Below, one piece after another: positions 1 to 9,725 of a stretch of 64,000 nucleotides of DNA. A program made the translations under genes and the position numbers. Origin of the DNA: Aquibium microcysteis (GTDB lineage Bacteria > Pseudomonadota > Alphaproteobacteria > Rhizobiales > Rhizobiaceae); the NCBI RefSeq assembly GCF_014495845.1, contig NZ_CP061080.1:1-64000 (forward strand), read 5' to 3'. The stretch's first letter is position 1. Each line of letters starts with the position of its first letter. The notes below the pieces were generated by a model. That model was not told where the DNA came from. It searched no databases and was given only the letters and a program-made list of their open reading frames with translations.

Positions 1-2379
1 ATGCTCGCGAACCCATCGCAGACCGACCAGGCTCGGGCCGGCGCCATCCTCGCCGCGGCCGAGAAGGCCCTCCGTGCCATACCGCCCGCCTTCCCGCTGG
101 ACGCCACGGTGGCCGTCAACCCCTTCCTCGGCCAGACGGACGAGGATCTGGCGCATGCCGCCGCGCGGCTTGAGCGCGTCGCCGGCGTGCGGCTGACCCT
201 GCCGCGCCCCCGTTATGCCGCCATGATCGCCGGCGGGCAGATCGGCAAGGAGGACCTCGCGCTGGCGCTGGCCGCCTGCGGTTCTCCGGCAGGGCCCGCC
301 GGCATCGGTCAGCTCGAGGCGCTCGCCGCGGCGCAGGCCCCCGAGCCGCGGGCCCTGCCGACCGTCGCCGAACTCGCCGCCGCCGCCACGGGCGTCGACT
401 GGCCCGCCATCTTTGCCCGCAGCTTCGGTCTCTGGGCGTCGGGCCATTTCGACCGGGGCCAGGCGCTCTGGACGCCGGCGCCGGGCAAGGGGGCCTTCGC
501 GGCCTGGCGGGAATGGGCCACCCACGACCTGACGCCGGAGATCGCCGGCCTCGCTGGCTTCTGCTCCCATGCGGCCACCGCTCCCGATACGTCCGAGCGG
601 GCCATCCTGCGGGCGTCCGAACGGCTCGGCCTCGACGGCGCTGCCGCCGGGACCCTGTTCCACCGGCTGTTCATCGATCTCGGCGGCTGGGCACAGCACG
701 CGCGCTGGCTGCTGTGGCAGGCCGAGCAGCAGGGGACGACCGACGGGACCATGACCGACCTGCTTGCGATCCGGCTCGTCTGGGAGGAGGCGCTCCTCGC
801 CGCGACGCCGGCGGTGGCGCTCGACTGGACCCGTACCGTCGCCGCCCATGCCGAGCCCGTCCGGCCGACGTCGGATCACGTCGCCGACGCGATCCTCCAG
901 GATGCCGCCGAGCGCGCGCACCAGCGGCGGCTGCGCGGGGTCCTCACCGGCAGTGCGCAGACGCCGTCGCGGCCGGCGCTGCAGGCCGTCTTCTGCATCG
1001 ACGTGCGGTCGGAAGTGTTCCGCCGCGCGCTGGAGGCGACCGACCCGGCGATCGCCACCCTCGGCTTTGCCGGGTTCTTCGGTCTTCCGGTCGCACACCG
1101 GCCCTTCGCCTCCGACGTCGCGCAGGCGCATCTGCCGGTGCTGCTGCGGCCGTCGGTCTTCTCCTGCTCATCCGCCGAACCGGACGTGGAAGCGACGGCA
1201 CGCATCGGCGCACGTGCGGTCCGCGCCTGGGGCCGGTTCAGGCAGGCGGCGGTATCCTCCTTCGCCTTCGTCGAGGCGGCGGGGCCCTTCTACGGCACCA
1301 AGCTGGTGAAGGACGCCCTCGGATTCGGCGCCGGGACCGAACCGGCAGCGCCGGCACCCCGCCTCGAGGGCGGCTGGACCGCCGCGCAGAAGGCATCGAC
1401 TGCCGCGACCGTGCTGCGGGCGATGGGGCTGCGGGAGGGATTCGGCCGGCTGGTGCTGCTGCTCGGCCACGGGTCGAGCACGACCAACAACCCCCATGCC
1501 AGCGCCTATCATTGCGGTGCCTGCGGCGGTCAGACCGGGGAAGTCTCGGCGCGGCTGCTGGCGTCCCTGCTGAACGACCCCGAGACCCGCTCCGGCCTGT
1601 CGACCGAAGGCATCGACATGCCCGCCGACACGCTGTTCGTCGCGGGGCTGCACGACACCACCACCGATGCCGTGACGCTCTGGACCGACGCCCCGGCTCC
1701 CGATCGCGCCGCCGACATCGCGCAGGCGCGGGCATGGCTGTCGCGGGCGGCGGCACAGGCGCGCGCCGAGCGCGCGCTGCGGCTGCCCGGCGCCACCGCG
1801 GCATCCGTCGCGGATCGCGCTGCCAACTGGGCCGAACCCCGTCCGGAATGGGGGCTCGCGGGCTGCGCTGCCTTCATCGCCGCGCCGCGGGCTGCCACCG
1901 CCGGCCGGGACTTCGGCGGGCGCACCTTCCTGCATAGCTACGACTGGCGGGCCGACGAGGGCTTCGCGACGCTGGAGTTGATCCTGACGGCCCCCGTCGT
2001 GGTGGCGAGCTGGATCAGTCTGCAGTACTACGGCTCGACGGTGGCACCCGATCTCTTCGGCTCCGGCAACAAGCTGATCCACAACGTGGTCGGCGGCATC
2101 GGTGTCGTCGAGGGCAACGGCGGGATGCTGCGCGCCGGCCTTCCCTGGCAGGCGGTGCACGACGGGGAGAGGCCCGTGCACGAGCCGCTGCGGCTCACGG
2201 TTCTGGTGGAGGCGCCGCCGGAGGCGATCGCGGGCGTGCTGGCGCGCCACGACGGTGTGCGTGCCCTGTTCGACAACGGCTGGCTGCATCTGCTGGCTCT
2301 GGAGCAGGGCCGCGTCGCCGCGCGCTGGCAGCCCGGCCTCGGCTGGAGCGAGGGCGGCCTCGAGCGACAGGCGGCGTGA
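1..2379 (+). CDS. dabA: DabA-type inorganic carbon transporter subunit (UPF0753/DUF2309)
   Basis: A 792-residue protein of the DabA family, the cytoplasmic zinc-bearing subunit that works with the membrane proton-channel subunit DabB to accumulate bicarbonate. The family's beta-carbonic-anhydrase-like metal site is recognisable: Cys332 and Asp334 in FCIDVRSE, His490 in LLGHGSS, and Cys505 in YHCGACGG. The 15-residue spacing from His490 to Cys505 equals that in the characterised DabA2 (H524-C539). The N-terminal PLDATVAVNPFLG segment is also typical. The ATG is the first base of the window, so upstream sequence and any partner dabB (usually immediately upstream) cannot be seen. Downstream genes are on the other strand, so dabA ends its transcription unit. 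Confidence 0.9.
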   Translation: MLANPSQTDQARAGAILAAAEKALRAIPPAFPLDATVAVNPFLGQTDEDLAHAAARLERVAGVRLTLPRPRYAAMIAGGQIGKEDLALALAACGSPAGPAGIGQLEALAAAQAPEPRALPTVAELAAAATGVDWPAIFARSFGLWASGHFDRGQALWTPAPGKGAFAAWREWATHDLTPEIAGLAGFCSHAATAPDTSERAILRASERLGLDGAAAGTLFHRLFIDLGGWAQHARWLLWQAEQQGTTDGTMTDLLAIRLVWEEALLAATPAVALDWTRTVAAHAEPVRPTSDHVADAILQDAAERAHQRRLRGVLTGSAQTPSRPALQAVFCIDVRSEVFRRALEATDPAIATLGFAGFFGLPVAHRPFASDVAQAHLPVLLRPSVFSCSSAEPDVEATARIGARAVRAWGRFRQAAVSSFAFVEAAGPFYGTKLVKDALGFGAGTEPAAPAPRLEGGWTAAQKASTAATVLRAMGLREGFGRLVLLLGHGSSTTNNPHASAYHCGACGGQTGEVSARLLASLLNDPETRSGLSTEGIDMPADTLFVAGLHDTTTDAVTLWTDAPAPDRAADIAQARAWLSRAAAQARAERALRLPGATAASVADRAANWAEPRPEWGLAGCAAFIAAPRAATAGRDFGGRTFLHSYDWRADEGFATLELILTAPVVVASWISLQYYGSTVAPDLFGSGNKLIHNVVGGIGVVEGNGGMLRAGLPWQAVHDGERPVHEPLRLTVLVEAPPEAIAGVLARHDGVRALFDNGWLHLLALEQGRVAARWQPGLGWSEGGLERQAA

Positions 2380-2703
2380 CGGCGGGAACCGGCCGCCCGA
2401 AGACGAAGGTCCCGGAGACGCTCTGCCTGGCTTCGCCCGGCGCAGCGTTCCCCGGACGATGCGGGGCGGAGGGGGCGCCGGCCTCCAGCCCCTCGTCCTC
2501 AGCCTTCGTCGCGATGCGGCTATCGTCGTGAAACGTCAGTCCGGGGGCCGCTCAGCGGAACCCGGAATCCACAGCGCCGGCGTCCGTGGCGGGGGCACGA
2601 GCGCCGCGTGACGAGCACGACATCCTCCTGGAGCCGAAACATCGAGCATGATTCGGACGTGCTCGCCAGGAGGAGACCTTCCCGAGGCCGGCCGGTTGCC
2701 CGG
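2380..2703. other. intergenic gap, nothing recognised
   Basis: This 324-base stretch lies between the convergent ends of dabA and the TIGR02588 gene. I see no gene with a plausible start and ribosome binding site, and no clear terminator hairpin followed by a T-run. Confidence 0.5.
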
Positions 2704-3105
2704 TCACGGCTCCGCGTAGCCCTGGACCCGCAGCGCGACGTCCCCGGCGTCGACGTCCCGTCTCTCCACGACGAAGGCACCGCGCCGGATGGCCCGGGCC
2801 GCGACGTAGTCGAAACGGATCTCCTTGCGGACGGCATCCGTGCCCACGGACCCGACGACCGCCTCGATGCCCACGTCGGCCGCCGCCTCGTCCCCGTGGT
2901 TGACGACCATCACCATGACCAGCGTACCCGTGCCCGATCGCTCCAGCCGCTCGATCGATGCCGAGAGATCCGGCGGACGGTTTTCGCCGAATGCCGCCTG
3001 GTAGGCGAGGAACCCGGCGAGGCCGGCGACCAGGAGCGCGGAGAGGATCCCGAACACCCACTCGACACCGGGGCGTCGCTTCTCGTCGTCGCGGTGGTGA
3101 GACAT
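2704..3105 (-). CDS. TIGR02588 family protein
   Basis: A 133-residue protein with one N-terminal membrane helix (about residues 17-36) after a charged cytoplasmic start, followed by a soluble domain with the beta-rich look of an extracytoplasmic fold (VMVMVVNHGDEAAADVGIEA). It matches my memory of the uncharacterised TIGR02588 family, found next to TIGR02587 genes as here. The start is fixed by AGGAGG six bases before the ATG at 3105. It begins 10 bases after the upstream gene stops, so the two are co-transcribed. Function is unknown. The single-anchor, exposed-domain design suggests a partner of the neighbouring multi-span protein, which is inference. Confidence 0.7.
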   Translation of the reverse strand: MSHHRDDEKRRPGVEWVFGILSALLVAGLAGFLAYQAAFGENRPPDLSASIERLERSGTGTLVMVMVVNHGDEAAADVGIEAVVGSVGTDAVRKEIRFDYVAARAIRRGAFVVERRDVDAGDVALRVQGYAEP

Positions 3106-3115
3106 CCGTCGCCTC

Positions 3116-3964
3116 CTAAAGGATGAGCCTTGCCGCGGCCGCCCCGATCGCCGACGGGAAGGCGAGCACGACCGTTGCCATGACGATGCCGTCGGCGCTC
3201 AGGCCGTCCAGGCGGGCGAAGATCCACAGGAGGTAGAGGCTGACCGAGACGGCAACGACGTAGCCGGGTAGCGTCAGCCGCAGGAACGGGCTCCACCAGG
3301 GTTCATCGGGGGAGGCTTCGCTGCCGCCGGCGAATCCGACCGCGAAGACGAAGCCGTGCATGAGGACGACCGACAGGACGACCAGGCAGAGCGCGTGCCA
3401 TTCGCTCATCTGGAACGAGATCAGGATCATTTCTTCGGTCGGGGCGACGTTGAAGCCGAGAAACAGCGCGCCCACCGCCATCAGGAACATCTCGCCGCCA
3501 TAGGTCTCCTTGCGCTGGCGGAGGCTGTCGCCGTTCCCGTCCGGCGCGCCGGCGCCGAACTGGCTCTTGGCGAGGAGCGCGCCGATCGCCGCCGGAACCA
3601 TCTGGATGGCGACCTTGCCGACCGCCTCGTCCGGCGGCGTTTCGAGCGTGACCGTACCGAACAGCGTGAGCAGCACCGCGCAGACGACCGCCGAGACGCC
3701 GAGAGCGATCGCCGTATCCAGCACGTCGTCGCTCCAGCGCCGGGTCTCCGCCAGCCCTATGTGCCGCGAGAGCACCACGAGCAGCGGAATGGCGGTGAGA
3801 ACCAGCACCAGCAGCCGGATGCGGTCGAGATAGAAGCCGAGCTGCCACATCTCCATCGTCATCAGCATGGGCAGCGAAAACACCAGCGCGCCGCCGGCAG
3901 CGCGCGCCACGTCGCGCACCGCGCGCCGGGCGATCTGGGAATCGGAGCGTATCCGGTCTTTCAC
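3116..3964 (-). CDS. TIGR02587 family integral membrane protein
   Basis: A 282-residue protein with about seven hydrophobic segments, no signal peptide and no recognisable enzymatic motif. The segment FSLPMLMTMEMWQLGFYLDR is typical of the TIGR02587 putative integral membrane family. A longer reading frame reaches 4069, but I place the start at the GTG at 3964 because an AGGAAGG ribosome binding site lies five bases before it and the extra N-terminus is low-complexity Gly/Pro/Ala. It is the first gene of a two-gene unit with the TIGR02588 gene. No biochemical role is known to me. Confidence 0.7.
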   Translation of the reverse strand: MKDRIRSDSQIARRAVRDVARAAGGALVFSLPMLMTMEMWQLGFYLDRIRLLVLVLTAIPLLVVLSRHIGLAETRRWSDDVLDTAIALGVSAVVCAVLLTLFGTVTLETPPDEAVGKVAIQMVPAAIGALLAKSQFGAGAPDGNGDSLRQRKETYGGEMFLMAVGALFLGFNVAPTEEMILISFQMSEWHALCLVVLSVVLMHGFVFAVGFAGGSEASPDEPWWSPFLRLTLPGYVVAVSVSLYLLWIFARLDGLSADGIVMATVVLAFPSAIGAAAARLIL

Positions 3965-4117
3965 GAACCCTTCCTTCTGCAACCGATCCAAACCGCGACC
4001 GCCCGCATCGGGTTCCGGAGCCGCGCCGGCCGCAGGGGTGACGGTGCCAGCGGGCGGCAGGGGCCCCACGTTCGTCGCCCCGAGGGCCGCAGGGGGTTCC
4101 GGCAGTTCGGTGAAGGG

Positions 4118-5170
4118 TCAGGCCGGAGAAGCAAGCGCGATCCGGAAGCGGACCTGGAAGCCTCCGGACGTCATGCCCGACTCCGGCCGATCGAGATCGA
4201 TGTCTCCGCCATGGGTCCTCAGCAGCGCGCGCACGATCGCCAGGCCCATGCCTGTCCCGCCTGCCTCGCGACGCGTCGTGAAGAACGGCTGGAAGATCCT
4301 GTCGTCATTGCCCTGCGAAATGGGGGCGCCGTCGTTCTCGACGAACGCGACCATGCCGTCCGGGGTCGCGCCGGTGGAGATCCGCATCCGTCCGGCGCCG
4401 TGCGCCACGGCGTTGTCGGCCAGATGCGACAGCACGAGAAGCGCGTCGTCGAGGGGCAGCGGCAGTTCGGGCGCGGCGCCGGCCGTCTCGAGGTCGAGGG
4501 TACGGAAGCGCTCCGCAAGCGTCGCGACGAGTTCGCCGAGATCCGACGTGCCGGTGGTCCGGCCGGTCTCCACCCGGGCGAGTTCGCGCATCCGTGCCAC
4601 GAGCGACGACAGCCGCAGCGCGTCCCGCTCGATGTTGGCGAGGAACCGCGCCCGCTCCGAGGCGTCCATCTCGTCTCCGGAATCACGCAGGATCTCGGCC
4701 GCACCGGCGATGGCGGTCAGCGGGGACTTCAGCTCGTGCGAGACGTGGGCGGTATAGGTGGAGATGTAGGCGGACCGCTCCTCGAGACGGCGCACCATCG
4801 CGTCGATGCTGGCGCCGAGCCGGGCGAGTTCGCGGGTGCCGTAGCGCATCCCGTCCGGCCGCGCGGCATCGGCCCGCGCGACCTGCTCGCTCCAGGCCGC
4901 CAGCTCCCGGACCGGTCGCGACACCAGCCTCCAGAGGAGGAACCCAAGCAGGCTCGCAGCCCCCGCCACCAGCAGGCCCGCCAGACCGACGGGCACGATG
5001 TTGCGGGCGAGGCTTTGCAGGAGCACGTCGGTCGGGCGGGTCGCGATCACCACCGCCGCCATGCCCGCGAGCGGCAGCGTCAGCACCGACAGGAGCACGA
5101 GGCCGATCACCATCGCCATCGGCGGTCGCCATTTTTCCGGCCGGTCGGAACCCTCGCGCGGCCGGTTCAC
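4118..5170 (-). CDS. sensor histidine kinase (HisKA/HATPase_c, HAMP)
   Basis: A 350-residue two-helix membrane sensor kinase. Hydrophobic helices near residues 19-45 and 60-82 flank a very short periplasmic loop; a HAMP-like linker follows (RLVSRPVRELAAWSEQV), then the dimerisation/phosphoacceptor domain with His145 in HVSHELKSP and an ATPase domain with the N box (SHLADNAVAHG) and G boxes (GTGMGLAIVRALL). The GTG start overlaps the stop codon of the response regulator by four bases (GTGA), which implies translational coupling. With so small a periplasmic loop it may sense membrane or cytoplasmic cues, possibly through the DUF4173 protein at the head of the operon. CreC is a possible homologue, but I do not assign it. 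Confidence 0.88.
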   Translation of the reverse strand: MNRPREGSDRPEKWRPPMAMVIGLVLLSVLTLPLAGMAAVVIATRPTDVLLQSLARNIVPVGLAGLLVAGAASLLGFLLWRLVSRPVRELAAWSEQVARADAARPDGMRYGTRELARLGASIDAMVRRLEERSAYISTYTAHVSHELKSPLTAIAGAAEILRDSGDEMDASERARFLANIERDALRLSSLVARMRELARVETGRTTGTSDLGELVATLAERFRTLDLETAGAAPELPLPLDDALLVLSHLADNAVAHGAGRMRISTGATPDGMVAFVENDGAPISQGNDDRIFQPFFTTRREAGGTGMGLAIVRALLRTHGGDIDLDRPESGMTSGGFQVRFRIALASPA

Positions 5171-5901
5171 GGCCGTTCGCCCGCGAATCCCGGCGGCGCT
5201 GCCTGCATGTCCGCCACGCAGGGTCCCAGGCGGAAGCCGATGCCGTGCAGGGTCTCGACGACGCTCGACGAACCGGCTGCCGCGCACTTGGCGCGGATGT
5301 TGCGGATGTGGCTGTCGATCGTCCGGCCGGAGACGCGAACCCTGCCGCCATAGGCGGCGGCCATCAGCCGCTCGCGGTCGAACAGGTAGCCGGGTTGCTC
5401 CGCCATGGCGCGCAGTATCGCGAATTCGGTGCCGGTGAGGGCGAGCGGGCGGGTTGCCAGGCTCGCGCTGCGCGCCCGTTGGTCGATGCGCAGATCTCCC
5501 TGGACGAGAGCGGTCGGGGCGGTCTCTTCCGCCACGGTCGCGGCGCGACGCATGATCACCCCGATCCGGGCGACCAGCTCGCGCGGGCTGAACGGCTTGA
5601 CCATGTAGTCGTCGCCGCCGATCTCCAGCCCGAGCACGCGATCGATCTCCTCGTCCCGGGCCGACAGGAAGATGATCGGGACGTTCGACGTCTGGCGCAC
5701 GACGCGGCACACGTCCAGCCCGTCCATTTCGGGCATGCCGACGTCGAGCACGACGAGATCAGGTGCGTGACGCCGGAACAGCGCCAGCGCTTCCTTGCCG
5801 TCGCGGGCCATCAGGGTCGCGTGTCCGTTCTTCCGCAGCGCGAAATCGATCACCGCGCGGATGTGCGGATCGTCATCGGCGACCAGGATCGTCAGCGGCA
5901 T
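5167..5901 (-). CDS. OmpR/PhoB-family response regulator
   Basis: A 244-residue two-domain regulator. The receiver domain carries the acidic cluster Asp9-Asp11, the phosphoacceptor Asp53 (VVLDVGMPEMDG), a conserved Ser (FLSARDE) and Lys (MVKPFSP). The C-terminal half is an OmpR-type winged helix with TGTEFAILRAM and SGRTIDSHIRNIR. I prefer the ATG at 5901 over 5937 because GGAGG lies seven bases upstream and the protein then starts with MPLTILVADDD. Its 5' end overlaps the end of the DUF4173 gene by 29 bases and its 3' end overlaps the kinase start by four, so it is the middle gene of a tight three-gene operon. It should be phosphorylated by the adjacent kinase. Confidence 0.9.
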   Translation of the reverse strand: MPLTILVADDDPHIRAVIDFALRKNGHATLMARDGKEALALFRRHAPDLVVLDVGMPEMDGLDVCRVVRQTSNVPIIFLSARDEEIDRVLGLEIGGDDYMVKPFSPRELVARIGVIMRRAATVAEETAPTALVQGDLRIDQRARSASLATRPLALTGTEFAILRAMAEQPGYLFDRERLMAAAYGGRVRVSGRTIDSHIRNIRAKCAAAGSSSVVETLHGIGFRLGPCVADMQAAPPGFAGERP

Positions 5902-7447
5902 CGTCCGGCCTCCGGCTGGAATCGTTCGTCCGGTCAATGTAGCGGCGCAACCGGTGCTCGCGGAAGGTCCAGCCCCGCCAGTCCCCGGGCCTGTCCGCGA
6001 ATTCCCGGCGGAGGTTTGCGGCGCAGTCCGTCAGATGGTGCTCGGCAGGCGGGATCGGCGTGGTCCAGTCTTCGGTTCCGGGCGCCGCGGCCGACCGCCG
6101 CCGCTCCAGGAACGCGTCGATGGCGGGCAGGGCGGAGCCGCCGAGCAGGCAGAGATACGACCGGTCGAGTGGCGCTCCGGTACCGGTGAACTCCCTGCTG
6201 TGCGCGACGTTGTAGCGGGCGACCAGGGCAGCGACGTCGACGAGGGTCATGGCATAGAGCGCGACCGCGAGCGACAACAGGTTCGACCCGAGCAGCCATC
6301 TGGCTGTCCTGGCGAAGGCGAGCCGCCACTCGATCAGCACCAGACCGGTCGCAACCAGCCCCATCCAGACGAACGCCGTGACGCGGGCCTCGGTCAGCGC
6401 ATAGGTCTCGACGTAGAGTTCGAGCCGCAGCATGGCCGAGAGCACGAGCACCACGTTCTGCGCGATCCAGGCGTGCAGCAGCACGCGGATCGCCGTCCGC
6501 GATCGGCTGCGCTCCGGCGTCAGGGCGGCGGGACCGGCGAGCAGCACCAGTCCCGCGGCGAGAAGCGCCGACAGCACCAGCACGTGCGCGGCGTCCTGGG
6601 CGTCCTCAGCGTGGGTCACGCCCGGCGGCAGGGCCGCGCCGCCCCAGAGGTAGACGAGGTCGAGGCCGGTCTGCAGGGCGAAGACCAGGTTCACCACGAT
6701 CAGCGACCGCAGCACGAGTCCGCCGCCGATCCCGGACGATCCGGTGCGGGCACCGGCAGCCCTGGCGCGTGGCCGCTGCCGAAAGGCCGGCACCCGGACG
6801 AAGGGGACGACGGCGAAGGCGACGACGAGCCAGAACGCATAGCGCGCCGGCTGCAGGTCCATCAGGATCCACCGCAGGTCGAGCAGGCCGATCCAGGACC
6901 CGAAGACGGGATTGGCGGATGCGAACAGTCGAATGAATAGCAGACCGATCGCCGCCGGGATCACCCAGGCACCCAGCGTGGAAAGGACCGCCCGCAGACC
7001 GGAAACGGAACGTCGGCCGCGGCGCTGCGAGACCGCGCGCCGCAGGCGGGCCGCCGCATTCCCGGTCAGCAGGATGCCCGACCTCCGCAGCGCCGTCGGC
7101 CACGGCACGCGCAGGCGGCCGGTCATCCCCAGCGTGAACGCCGCGAGCCCGCCGAATCCGAAACACAGCGCCAGGAAACCGGTGGTCTCGATGGACGGCA
7201 GCAGGCACAGGGCGAGCGGGGCCGTCGCGGCGGCGGCTTCACGCCGGTTCGCCCGGAGACGGTTCCCCGCCAGCACCGCAAGCGCCAGGAGACCAGCGAA
7301 TACGGGCAGCGACACGCCCGTCGGACGATCGAAGAACAGCCAGTCCGCGGCAGCGGCCAGCGCGATCGCGACGCCGGGTCGCAGGATGCGGACATGCGAT
7401 CGAAAGGATCGTCGCGGACGGGCGACGGGGCTGGCGGCGTTCTGCAT
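5873..7447 (-). CDS. DUF4173 domain membrane protein
   Basis: A 524-residue polytopic protein with about ten predicted membrane spans and no signal peptide, consistent with the DUF4173 family (segments such as LFIRLFASANPVFG and WLVVAFAVVPF). The start at 7447 is preferred over 7501 because GAGAGGGA sits five bases before it. It is the first gene of an operon with a response regulator and a sensor kinase, overlapping the regulator by 29 bases. This arrangement suggests that it is the sensed or controlled membrane component, but neither ligand nor activity can be read from the sequence. Confidence 0.75.
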   Translation of the reverse strand: MQNAASPVARPRRSFRSHVRILRPGVAIALAAAADWLFFDRPTGVSLPVFAGLLALAVLAGNRLRANRREAAAATAPLALCLLPSIETTGFLALCFGFGGLAAFTLGMTGRLRVPWPTALRRSGILLTGNAAARLRRAVSQRRGRRSVSGLRAVLSTLGAWVIPAAIGLLFIRLFASANPVFGSWIGLLDLRWILMDLQPARYAFWLVVAFAVVPFVRVPAFRQRPRARAAGARTGSSGIGGGLVLRSLIVVNLVFALQTGLDLVYLWGGAALPPGVTHAEDAQDAAHVLVLSALLAAGLVLLAGPAALTPERSRSRTAIRVLLHAWIAQNVVLVLSAMLRLELYVETYALTEARVTAFVWMGLVATGLVLIEWRLAFARTARWLLGSNLLSLAVALYAMTLVDVAALVARYNVAHSREFTGTGAPLDRSYLCLLGGSALPAIDAFLERRRSAAAPGTEDWTTPIPPAEHHLTDCAANLRREFADRPGDWRGWTFREHRLRRYIDRTNDSSRRPDDAADDPGRR

Positions 7448-7779
7448 CGTGGTCCCTCTCGTTTGACGGGCGCGCGATATCGTCGGCCAGCCACCAGGCA
7501 TCCGTGAGCAGACGGCGGGGGAGGGGGCTGGGCAGGTCGTCGCGCATCGCTGCGGAATAGGCGCAGCGCCGGAGGCCTTGATGGCGCGCCGGTGCAGGAC
7601 CGGAGGATCGTGGTGCAGGTTTCGTGCAGACGTGCTGCGCGTGCCCGGCTGGCCCGCCGTCCATCTGCATGTGCGTCCTCTTGCAGCCGGCCCCGCTCAA
7701 GGGGCTTGCCCGCCGGACTTTCCCCGTGTTCTGGTAGCGTCCCGGCGGCAGACGCGGATCCTCTGGCGGGGACGGAACG
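7448..7779. other. divergent intergenic region (DUF4173 operon / TPR gene)
   Basis: This 332-base gap separates divergently transcribed genes and must hold both promoters. I found no convincing -35/-10 pair, operator palindrome or small gene. Confidence 0.4.
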
Positions 7780-9360
7780 ATGGGGCGCACCAGGCGCAGG
7801 GCGGAGCAGATCCAGGAGGCGGAGCGCGCGTCGGTGCTTTCGCGGCTTGCCGGGCGCCTTTCCCTGCCGGCCCTGGAAAGCTGGTCCACCAATGCCAGGA
7901 CCGTTCTGTTCAATCTCGTCTTCCTCGGCCTCGTCGTCCTGCTGCTGCCGGTGCTGGTCGGACAGTTCCGGCGCGACCAGGTCATCATCGAGCCGATCGC
8001 CGTGCCCGAGGCGCTGGCGGCCCGCGGCCTGACCCCGGAGGTGGCCGCGAGCCGGATCTGGGACGGGCTGAGCGACGTGACGCGCGCCGCGCGCACTTCC
8101 AAGGAGACGATCGTCGCCCTGCCGGACGACCGCCGCGTCGAGTTCTCCTTCCCGGATTCCGGCGTTTCCATCGAATCGCTGGTCTTCCACGTCCGGCGCC
8201 TCTTCGATGCCTACGAGACGCGAATCGCCGGCGAGTTCGTCTGCGCCACGGCCGAATGCACGCCGGAGACCGTCAGCCTCCGCCTGCGCGTGGTGCGCGA
8301 CGGCGTCGACATCGTCGACCTGCCGGCGATGGGCGGTCGGACGGAACGGGCCTACTTCGCCGAGGCCGCGTCCGGCATCCTCTCGGTGCTCGATCCCGTC
8401 GTGGCGATCGGCGCGGCCGCCGAGAGCGAGCCGCTTCGGGCCACGATCCTCGCCCGCCGTCTGATCCGTTCGCACCACGAGGATGCGAAATGGGCCCACA
8501 ATCTGATCGGCCTGATCCGGTCGGACGCAGGCGACACCGCTGCCGCGCTGGCGGAGTTCCGCGCCGCCATCGCGCTCGACCCCGACTTTCTTCCCGCGCG
8601 CAACAATCTGGGCAACGTGCTGCTGCGGACCGGTGATCTCGCCGGCGCGCGCGCCGCCTTCGAGGCGGTGCAGGCCCGCGATCGCCGCAACGTGCATGCT
8701 GCGGAAGGCTTCGCCGAGCTGGCCCTCGCGACCGGCGATCCGGCGACTGCCGTGCGTCACTATCTCGACGCCGCCGAACGGGATCCGGTCGATCCGCGCT
8801 ACTTCACGAAGGCCGGCCGCATCGAACTGGCTGCCGGTCGCACGGCGGAGGGCGTGGCGCTGCTGACGCGCGCGCTGGAACTCGACCCCGGCTACCTCCT
8901 GGCCTTCGGCGAACTCGCCGCCATGCATCTTGCGAACGGCGATCACGAGGCGGCCGAACGGATCTACCGCGACGCCGCCGACTACGCACCCGGCGACGCC
9001 GAGGCGCAGATGGCGCACGGTCGCATCCTCGCCATCCTCGGCGCGTGGGAGGCGTCGGTGGCGCGGCTGGCCAGGGCGTCCGAACTCGATCCGGGCAATG
9101 CCGGCTATCGCCTCCAGTGGGCCGTGAGCCTCCAGCGCCTCGGCCGCCACGAGGAAGCGCTGGCGCTGCTCCTCGATGCCGAGAAACTGGCGCCGTCGGA
9201 TGCCGACATCCAGATGTCGAAGGGCGACGCCTTCCGCGACCTCGGCCGCGCGGCCGAAGCGGTGTCGGCCTACCGCAGGTTCCTCGATCTCGCCGCCGCG
9301 GACGCCGTCATGCGACCGGTCGCGGAACGTCTGATCGAACTCCTGTCTTCGAAGGGGTGA
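7780..9360 (+). CDS. membrane-anchored tetratricopeptide-repeat protein
   Basis: A 526-residue protein with a short basic cytoplasmic N-terminus, one membrane helix (about residues 44-64, LFNLVFLGLVVLLLPVLVG), a roughly 150-residue linker domain with a Cys pair (FVCATAEC), and from about residue 225 a run of 34-residue TPR units to the C-terminus. Typical TPR signatures are NLIGLIRSDAGDTAAALAEF and NLGNVLLRTGDLAGARAAFE. TPR proteins scaffold protein-protein contacts; the single anchor predicts that the repeats lie in the periplasm. It stands alone between a divergent operon and a tRNA gene. Partners are unknown. Confidence 0.8.
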   Translation: MGRTRRRAEQIQEAERASVLSRLAGRLSLPALESWSTNARTVLFNLVFLGLVVLLLPVLVGQFRRDQVIIEPIAVPEALAARGLTPEVAASRIWDGLSDVTRAARTSKETIVALPDDRRVEFSFPDSGVSIESLVFHVRRLFDAYETRIAGEFVCATAECTPETVSLRLRVVRDGVDIVDLPAMGGRTERAYFAEAASGILSVLDPVVAIGAAAESEPLRATILARRLIRSHHEDAKWAHNLIGLIRSDAGDTAAALAEFRAAIALDPDFLPARNNLGNVLLRTGDLAGARAAFEAVQARDRRNVHAAEGFAELALATGDPATAVRHYLDAAERDPVDPRYFTKAGRIELAAGRTAEGVALLTRALELDPGYLLAFGELAAMHLANGDHEAAERIYRDAADYAPGDAEAQMAHGRILAILGAWEASVARLARASELDPGNAGYRLQWAVSLQRLGRHEEALALLLDAEKLAPSDADIQMSKGDAFRDLGRAAEAVSAYRRFLDLAAADAVMRPVAERLIELLSSKG

Positions 9361-9587
9361 TGACCCGGCGGGTCGCGCCGGTCCGTCGCATACGCACCGC
9401 GGCGGCCGGCTGCCGAGCCGGTCGAACCCGGCCGATGCTCGCGGAAGGCGTTGCGCCTGCCGTTCCCGCGTGCTAGCCGGTCCTGCGAGCGATCATGGCG
9501 TCGCGCGGAACCGCACGAGCGGGTCCGTCGCGGCTCGGGGCGATCCGCCCTCGCAGGCCCTGCGGTCCCTGCCGCAGGAACGCCGGA

Positions 9588-9664
<77 letters not shown>

Positions 9665-9725
9665 TTGTCTTCCCGCGTGCCGGAAGGCCCGGACGGCGTC
9701 CCGGGATCGATGCCGGTTTCCGGCT

